Below the pieces are notes generated by a model. It saw nothing but the letters and a program-made list of their open reading frames with translations, made no database searches and was not told where the DNA came from. A program made the translations under genes and the position numbers. Shown here in pieces: positions 52,180 to 57,874 of a stretch of 57,874 bases of DNA. Source of the DNA: Geminocystis sp. NIES-3708 (GTDB taxonomy: Bacteria > Cyanobacteriota > Cyanobacteriia > Cyanobacteriales > Cyanobacteriaceae); NCBI RefSeq assembly GCF_001548095.1, contig NZ_AP014817.1, positions 1 through 57,874 of the forward strand, read 5' to 3'. How positions within the stretch are numbered: the first letter of the stretch is position 1; each line of letters begins with the position of its first letter.

Positions 52180-53402
52180 CTTTACCAGAAGGATGGCAGA
52201 TAAAAACCCTAGAAGAATTATCAGAAAAGATAACAAAAGGAACAACACCAACATCTATTGGCTTTCAATTTACTAATGAAGGGATAAATTTTATAAAGGT
52301 TGAAACAATAAGTTCAAATGGTCAATTTATAAACTCAAAACTTGCTTATATTAATTCAGATTGTCATGAAGCACTAAAACGTTCTCAATTACATAAAGGC
52401 GATATATTATTTTCAATTGCAGGAGCATTAGGTAGAACAGCTATAGTAACATCTAAAATTTTACCTGCTAATACTAATCAAGCCTTAGCAATTATTAGAC
52501 TTAAATCATCTGATAAAATAGATAAAAATTTTATTTTAATAGCTTTATCATCTGGTTTCTTATTAGAACAAATAGAAAAAAATAGGGGTGGTGTTGCTCA
52601 ACAAAACTTATCATTAACTCAGATTAAAAGTTTTCAAATACCCATTCCTCCTATTGAGGTACAGAAAAGGATAGTAGAGATATTAGACGAGGCGTTTGAG
52701 GGCATAGACAGGGCGATCGCACTCACCAAACAAAACCTCCTCAATGCCCGTGAACTATTTAACTCCTACCTTAATAACATCTTTACTAACAAGGGTGATG
52801 ATTGGGTAGAGAAGAAGTTAGGGGATATAGCCAACATTTATTATGGTTATACAGCAAAAGCATCACAAGAACCAAAAGGTAAAAAGTTTCTAAGAATAAC
52901 AGATATACAAAATAATAAAGTAGATTGGACTACAGTACCTTATTGTGATATATCAGACGAAGATTATGTCAAACATAAATTAAGAACAGGTGATATAGTA
53001 TTTGCCCGAACAGGTGCAACAACTGGTAAAAGTTTTCTTGTGAAAAATCCTCCAGAAGCTGTATCAGCATCTTATTTAATTCGTTTATCTATAAAAAAAA
53101 TAGATATAATACCAGAATTTTTAATACTATTTTTTCAAACTAATGAATATTGGAATTTAATTAATTTAGGAATCTCAGGAAGTGCGCAAGGTGGCTTTAA
53201 CGCTTCTAAATTAAAGACTTTAAATATTCCAATACCTCTTAAAAATAGCATTCAATTAAACATTATAAATAAACTAAATAAACTATCAGCAGAAGTAGCA
53301 AGATTAGAGGAGATATATCAGAAAAAAATAGAACTATTAGAGGAGTTAAAACAGTCCATATTAGAGAGAGCATTTAGAGGAGAATTAACAGCTAATAAGT
53401 AG
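52176..53402 (+). CDS. hsdS: Type I restriction-modification specificity subunit
   Basis: 408 residues with two target-recognition domains (about 1-150 and 205-365), each followed by a long helical spacer (about 155-200 and 370-405). TLPEGWQIKTLEELSEKITK opens the first and WVEKKLGDIANIYYGYTAKA the second. QIKSFQIPIPPIEVQKRIVE marks the first conserved region. It determines the bipartite DNA site. Translationally coupled to hsdM. Confidence 0.94.
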   Translation: MTLPEGWQIKTLEELSEKITKGTTPTSIGFQFTNEGINFIKVETISSNGQFINSKLAYINSDCHEALKRSQLHKGDILFSIAGALGRTAIVTSKILPANTNQALAIIRLKSSDKIDKNFILIALSSGFLLEQIEKNRGGVAQQNLSLTQIKSFQIPIPPIEVQKRIVEILDEAFEGIDRAIALTKQNLLNARELFNSYLNNIFTNKGDDWVEKKLGDIANIYYGYTAKASQEPKGKKFLRITDIQNNKVDWTTVPYCDISDEDYVKHKLRTGDIVFARTGATTGKSFLVKNPPEAVSASYLIRLSIKKIDIIPEFLILFFQTNEYWNLINLGISGSAQGGFNASKLKTLNIPIPLKNSIQLNIINKLNKLSAEVARLEEIYQKKIELLEELKQSILERAFRGELTANK

Positions 53403-53474
53403 GAGGAAAAATGATTATTAAATATAAACAAAAACAGACTCAAGATTATTATTGCTAAACTAAAAAAAACGTAA

Positions 53475-54088
<614 letters not shown>

Positions 54089-54166
54089 AGAAAGCGACAA
54101 ATCAAAACAGACAAGACAAATTATACTAAATTAGGTATAAAAGCAAAATAAGTTAATTAATAACAA

Positions 54167-54463
54167 ATGGCTAATTCTCAATCAGTACAAATTACTAAAG
54201 GTAGTGATAATGTCTTTAAAGACTTGGGCTTTGAAGCCGAAGAAGCCATGAATCTCAAGATTAGAGCGGACTTAATGTTACAGTTACGCTCTTACATCGA
54301 AGCACAGGGATGGACACAACAACAAGCCGCCGCCTTTTTTGAGGAAACTCAGCCCCGAATTAGTAACCTTCTCAATGGTGACATTACTCGTTTTAGTATC
54401 GATAAACTCATTAATATGTTAGCCAAAACGGGTATGAAGATTAAAGTTGAGCTTTACAGGTAA
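54167..54463 (+). CDS. XRE-family HTH protein (HigA-like)
   Basis: 98 residues. The HTH is LRSYIEAQGWTQQQAAAFFE followed by TQPRISNLLNGDI. The short amino extension and GMKIKVELYR ending match XRE antitoxin-like proteins. No RelE-like toxin is beside it, so it may be an orphan antitoxin or regulate the restriction operon. Confidence 0.8.
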   Translation: MANSQSVQITKGSDNVFKDLGFEAEEAMNLKIRADLMLQLRSYIEAQGWTQQQAAAFFEETQPRISNLLNGDITRFSIDKLINMLAKTGMKIKVELYR

Positions 54464-54494
54464 AATTAAAACCAAAGAATAATCAGGATAAACA

Positions 54495-54677
54495 ATGGAA
54501 AAAACCTATCAAAAAATATCTCTAAAACAACAATCAAGCGACTTTAACTATTGGCAAACTCAAACCTATCAACAAAGATTACAAGCCTTAGAAGAAATCC
54601 GTCAAGAATACCATTTATGGAAATATCAAAATGTTGAATCAAGACTTCAAAGAATTTATACAGTTTCTCAACGCTAA
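54495..54677 (+). CDS. Small partner of the nucleotidyltransferase
   Basis: 60 residues, Gln/Tyr-rich and helical (YWQTQTYQQRLQALEEIRQE). It overlaps the next gene by 47 bp. Such short proteins often precede this kind of nucleotidyltransferase in toxin-antitoxin-like pairs; the role is not established. Confidence 0.6.
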   Translation: MEKTYQKISLKQQSSDFNYWQTQTYQQRLQALEEIRQEYHLWKYQNVESRLQRIYTVSQR

Positions 54678-55068
54678 TCAAGTGCGTTATTTAATTGTTG
54701 GTGGTTATGCAGTAGCAATTCATGGGCATCCTCGTTATACCAAAGATATTGATATTTGGATTGAAATGAGTAACGACAATGCTACTAATATCATCAAAGC
54801 CTTAAATGATTTTGGTTTTGGTTCTCTAGGCTTAAAAAGGGAAGATTTTGTGACACCAGATCAGATAATTCAACTGGGTTATCCTCCTCATCGTATCGAT
54901 ATTCTAACCACCATTGATGGCGTTGATTTTGCCTCCTGTTATCCTTCAAAAATAGAAATTATCATAGATAATATAGTAGTAAATTTTATTGACCTAGATA
55001 ATCTTAAGAAAAATAAGAAAGCCTCTGGCAGATTACAAGATTTAGCAGACTTAGAAAACCTACAATAA
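54631..55068 (+). CDS. Nucleotidyltransferase (AbiEii/DUF6036-like)
   Basis: 145 residues with the nucleotidyltransferase site VGGYAVAIHGHPRYTKDIDI (Gly-Gly then Asp-x-Asp). Related enzymes act as toxins (AbiEii, MenT) or antitoxins. It lies between hsdS and hsdR, 22 bp before hsdR, probably in one transcript. Confidence 0.82.
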   Translation: MLNQDFKEFIQFLNANQVRYLIVGGYAVAIHGHPRYTKDIDIWIEMSNDNATNIIKALNDFGFGSLGLKREDFVTPDQIIQLGYPPHRIDILTTIDGVDFASCYPSKIEIIIDNIVVNFIDLDNLKKNKKASGRLQDLADLENLQ

Positions 55069-55090
55069 AAGATAAAGATGTTCACAGCCA

Positions 55091-57466
55091 ATGAATGAAG
55101 CCGAAACCAGAGCCGAATTAATTGACCCCAAATTAAAAGAAGCAGGTTGGGGAGTTGTTGCCCATAGTGTCATTAAAAGGGAAGTTATTGCCCCTGGGCG
55201 ACTGTTAGGAGGGGGAAAGAGAGCTAAACCTTTAATTGCTGATTATGTCTTGGTTTACCGTAACCAGAAATTAGCCGTCATCGAAGCTAAAAGAAGAGAT
55301 TTACCTGATACCGAAGGACTCCAACAAGCCAAAGAATATGCCCAACGGTTACAAACTCCTTTCACTTATTCTACCAATGGTGTCGGTATTTATCAAGTGG
55401 ACATGAGAACCGCCCAAGAAGGTTATGTCGATCGTTTCCCTTCCCCCGAAGAGTTGTGGCATTGCATCCATGCAATAGATAATCAATGGCTAGATAGATT
55501 TGCAGACATACCCTTTGAGGATAAAAGTGGTACTTGGCAACCCCGTTATTATCAGCATAATGCCATCAATGCCGTATTGGAGAAGATAGTTCAAGGAGAA
55601 CAACGTATCCTATTAACATTAGCTACGGGAACTGGTAAGACAGCGATCGCTTTCCAAATAACATGGAAGCTGTTTCATAGCCGTTGGAATTCAACAGGCA
55701 AACAGACACGCCGTCCTCGTATCTTATTTTTAGCAGATCGTAATATCTTAGCAACTCAAGCCTTTAACGCCTTTAGTGCCTTTCCTAATGATGCCCTAGT
55801 CAGAATCGAACCCACCCAAATTAAGAAACTAGGACGAGTACCGAAAAACGGTAGTATATTCTTTACCATCTTTCAAACCTTCATGACTAAACCAGTCAAT
55901 GAAGATGAGGAGGATAATTCTGAAACCTCTAATGAAATAAACTCCAGTCCTGATGAATCCCCATTCAGATTTTATGACTACGCTCCTGACTTCTTTGACC
56001 TTATTATAGTTGATGAATGTCATCGAGGAGGTGCTAAAGATGAGAGTCGATGGCGAGGTATTTTAGAATATTTCTCCCCTGCTGTACAACTAGGATTAAC
56101 CGCTACCCCCAAACGAGAGAATAACGCCGATACTTACGCCTATTTTGGTGAGCCTGTTTACACCTATGCCCTTCGTGAAGGTATTAACGATGGCTACCTT
56201 ACTCCTTTCAAAGTAAAACAAATCGAAACTACCCTTGATCAATACGCCTATAACGAAGAAGACATAATTTTAGCGGGTACGATCGACCAAGATAAAACCT
56301 ATACTGAGACTGACTTTAACCGTATTATTGAAATGCGTCCCCGTGAAGCCTTTAGAATCAAGCTACTACTAGAAAATATTGCCCCTGATGAAAAAACCCT
56401 TATTTTCTGTGCTACTCAAAGTCATGCTTTGATGATTAGGGATTTAGTTAACCAGATGTCCTCTAGTAATGACCCCAATTACTGCGTCAGAGTTACCGCC
56501 AATGATGGAGAGTTAGGAGAACAAATGCTCAGAGCCTTTCAAGATAACGAGAAAACTATCCCCACCATCCTAACTACCTCCCGTAAACTCTCCACAGGGG
56601 TTGACGCTCGTAATATACGCAATATTGTCTTACTGCGTCCCATTAACTCCATGATTGAGTTTAAGCAAATAATTGGTCGAGGTACTAGGTTATTTGACAA
56701 TAGGGATTATTTTACTATATATGACTTTGTAAGAGCTTATCAACTTTTCTCTGACCCTCAATGGGATGGTGAACCTGAAGCCCCTACCCCTATTACCCCC
56801 AGAAAGAATAATGACTCACTGCCCAACAATCAGGATAGTCAAACATCTAATAATGACTCATCTTTAGCAATCCCCAGTAAAATAATTATTCACTTAGGAG
56901 ACGGCAGAGAAAGAGAAATAGAGTATATTCAAAAGACTACCTTTTGGAGTCCTGATGGTTTCCCTATCACTGCCACTGAATTTATTGAACGCTTATATGG
57001 TGATATTCCTGAACTATTCACTAACGAAGCCGAATTAAGAAAGCTATGGAGTCGTCCAGATACCCGTAAATCATTACTCGATGGTTTAGCCCAAAGAGGT
57101 TATGGAGACGAACAATTAAAGGAAGTTAGCCGTATTATTGATGCCGATAAAAGCGACATTTATGATGTTCTCGGTTATATTGCCTATGCCCATAAACCCA
57201 TTACCCGTCAAGAGAGAGTTATTCGACATCAACACCTTATCTTCTCCCGTTATAAAGGTAAACAACAGGAGTTCTTAGACTTTGTGCTAAACCATTATAT
57301 TGCTGAGGGAGTGGGAGAATTGGAGCAAGGCAAACTTCCTAAACTGTTAGAACTAAAGTATCATAGTTTAAATGATGCGATCGCCAATCTTGGGGATGTT
57401 AAAGATATAAAAGAAGTATTTATAAGCTTTCAAAAGTACCTTTATAATAATGAAGAAGTAGCTTAA
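55091..57466 (+). CDS. hsdR: Type I restriction endonuclease subunit
   Basis: 791 residues. An amino nuclease domain has Asp in ADYVLVYRN (about 51) and Glu-x-Lys in AVIEAKRRD (about 64). The translocase follows with Walker A LATGTGKTA (about 177), DECHRGG (about 307), TATPKRENNADT and GRGTRLF. The end matches EcoEI-type HsdR carboxy domains. With hsdM and hsdS it should cut unmethylated DNA after translocation. Overall length is normal for this class, with no visible truncation. Confidence 0.95.
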   Translation: MNEAETRAELIDPKLKEAGWGVVAHSVIKREVIAPGRLLGGGKRAKPLIADYVLVYRNQKLAVIEAKRRDLPDTEGLQQAKEYAQRLQTPFTYSTNGVGIYQVDMRTAQEGYVDRFPSPEELWHCIHAIDNQWLDRFADIPFEDKSGTWQPRYYQHNAINAVLEKIVQGEQRILLTLATGTGKTAIAFQITWKLFHSRWNSTGKQTRRPRILFLADRNILATQAFNAFSAFPNDALVRIEPTQIKKLGRVPKNGSIFFTIFQTFMTKPVNEDEEDNSETSNEINSSPDESPFRFYDYAPDFFDLIIVDECHRGGAKDESRWRGILEYFSPAVQLGLTATPKRENNADTYAYFGEPVYTYALREGINDGYLTPFKVKQIETTLDQYAYNEEDIILAGTIDQDKTYTETDFNRIIEMRPREAFRIKLLLENIAPDEKTLIFCATQSHALMIRDLVNQMSSSNDPNYCVRVTANDGELGEQMLRAFQDNEKTIPTILTTSRKLSTGVDARNIRNIVLLRPINSMIEFKQIIGRGTRLFDNRDYFTIYDFVRAYQLFSDPQWDGEPEAPTPITPRKNNDSLPNNQDSQTSNNDSSLAIPSKIIIHLGDGREREIEYIQKTTFWSPDGFPITATEFIERLYGDIPELFTNEAELRKLWSRPDTRKSLLDGLAQRGYGDEQLKEVSRIIDADKSDIYDVLGYIAYAHKPITRQERVIRHQHLIFSRYKGKQQEFLDFVLNHYIAEGVGELEQGKLPKLLELKYHSLNDAIANLGDVKDIKEVFISFQKYLYNNEEVA

Positions 57467-57594
57467 GAAAAGTATTTTAAAAAGTATAAAAGAAGTAAGT
57501 AAATAAGAGTAATTTAAAAGAAATTAAACTAAAAAAATATAGATTATTAAAGAAGAAAATATAAATGGCTGAAAAGGTATTAATAGATATGTTT

Positions 57595-57694
57595 ACCCAC
57601 TTTGTCAAATTACAAGTTTAAGAGGGGATAAGTAAGTAAAAAAATGAAATTGAAATAAAGTAAGATGAGAGGAGTCAAAATTGACAAAGTGAGT
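57595..57694. repeat. Distant inverted repeat
   Basis: ACCCACTTTGTCAA (57595-57608) pairs with TTGACAAAGTGAGT (57681-57694) at 13 of 14 positions across a 72-bp gap. The purpose is unknown; it may be a remnant of transposon ends. Confidence 0.5.
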
Positions 57695-57737
57695 ATCACC
57701 ATAGTTAAAATGTACAAGTCGATGATCAATTCTATTC

Positions 57738-57777
57738 GGCGTAAAGCTAGGAAAACTGCAAAATCGGCAAAGTAACT
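57738..57777 (+). repeat. Solitary 40-bp repeat (partner at 41212)
   Basis: 37 of 40 bases match 41212-41251 in the same direction, including a TCGGCAAAGT arm. Confidence 0.7.
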
Positions 57778-57788
57778 GAAATCAAATC

Positions 57789-57874
57789 GGCGAAAACATA
57801 AGGTTCGTGTCATGAGGGGTAATCAATTCATCAGTACTACAAAAAGTTGTAAAATAAGGCTTAATTGATAAGAA
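57789..57874 (+). mobile_element. Terminal repeat of the older element split by transposon A
   Basis: The first 22 bases (GGCGAAAACATAAGG onward) match the end of transposon A at 19 positions. The last bases TTAATTGATAAGAA align with the region before A's core site, and the final AAGAA is the left copy of A's target duplication. It continues at 4166 once the circle is closed. Confidence 0.72.

Larger units (their letters stand above)
57467..57874. other. Gene-free region at the window end
   Basis: 408 bp without a convincing gene. It holds an inverted repeat (57595-57694), a solitary 40-bp repeat (57738) and a transposon end (57789). The sequence is strongly AT-rich after the hsdR stop. Confidence 0.6.

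Noticed and set aside
57610-57813. 67-residue minus-strand frame at the window end
   Set aside because: It overlaps the solitary repeats and transposon end and appears to be a chance frame in AT-rich DNA.

Overview
The window looks like one complete circular cyanobacterial plasmid of 57,874 bp, opened exactly at the left end of a transposon. Three observations support a cyanobacterial host. The sequence is AT-rich. It carries scattered HIP1 octamers (GCGATCGC, for example at 11223 and 11250). Its replication gene belongs to the CyRepA1 type. A unicellular host such as Geminocystis or Cyanobacterium is plausible but unproven. Circularity is inferred from the ends. The last five bases (AAGAA) equal the five bases after transposon A (4166-4170), giving a perfect target duplication across the junction. 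Removing transposon A also rebuilds the end of an older related transposon (terminal repeat at 57789, recombination site at 4184).

Layout. 1-15346 is dominated by Tn3-family transposons. Transposon A (1-4165) is followed by two apparently identical inverted copies of transposon B (4361-8376 and 11331-15346). The B copies flank a 2.95-kb segment of unknown genes, and copy B2 interrupts a putative HTH gene. Each transposon has a Tn3 transposase, a small (about 200-residue) tyrosine recombinase and a 32-33-bp dyad recombination site. 15583-29750 is the plasmid backbone and accessory region. It holds the CyRepA1-like Rep, a WD40 protein, a repeat-bearing DNA-binding protein, an HNH protein, an MmcB-like nuclease, an integrase, a frameshifted methylase-like/specificity fusion and a repeat-rich acidic protein. 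29881-41019 is a helicase-methylase-ATPase (Hma-type) defence operon with a VapBC toxin-antitoxin pair between methylase and ATPase. 41212-49011 mixes transposon C (41553-45520), truncated genes, a second copy of the repeat-bearing DNA-binding protein and several toxin-antitoxin modules (AbrB/RelE-like, MntA/HepT with a nonsense codon, a decayed VapB-like gene). 49084-57466 has a secreted Ntn-hydrolase and a type I restriction-modification operon (hsdM, hsdS, hsdR). Three small toxin/antitoxin-like modules sit between hsdS and hsdR.

The most unusual signal is in the two paralogous genes at 21053 and 45973. Each has a dyad operator touching its start codon. Each also carries seven copies of the same AGACA/AGAC half-site inside its coding region, spaced 21 or 27 bp, with every Asp codon there written GAC. 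A third gene (27855) has eight 45-bp coding repeats that echo its own promoter sequence. I see no ParA-type ATPase on the plasmid, so these genes are candidates for a self-contained segregation or autoregulatory system. Other themes are single-base homopolymer frameshifts in transposases and in a methylase-like gene, and toxin-antitoxin genes nested inside both defence operons.
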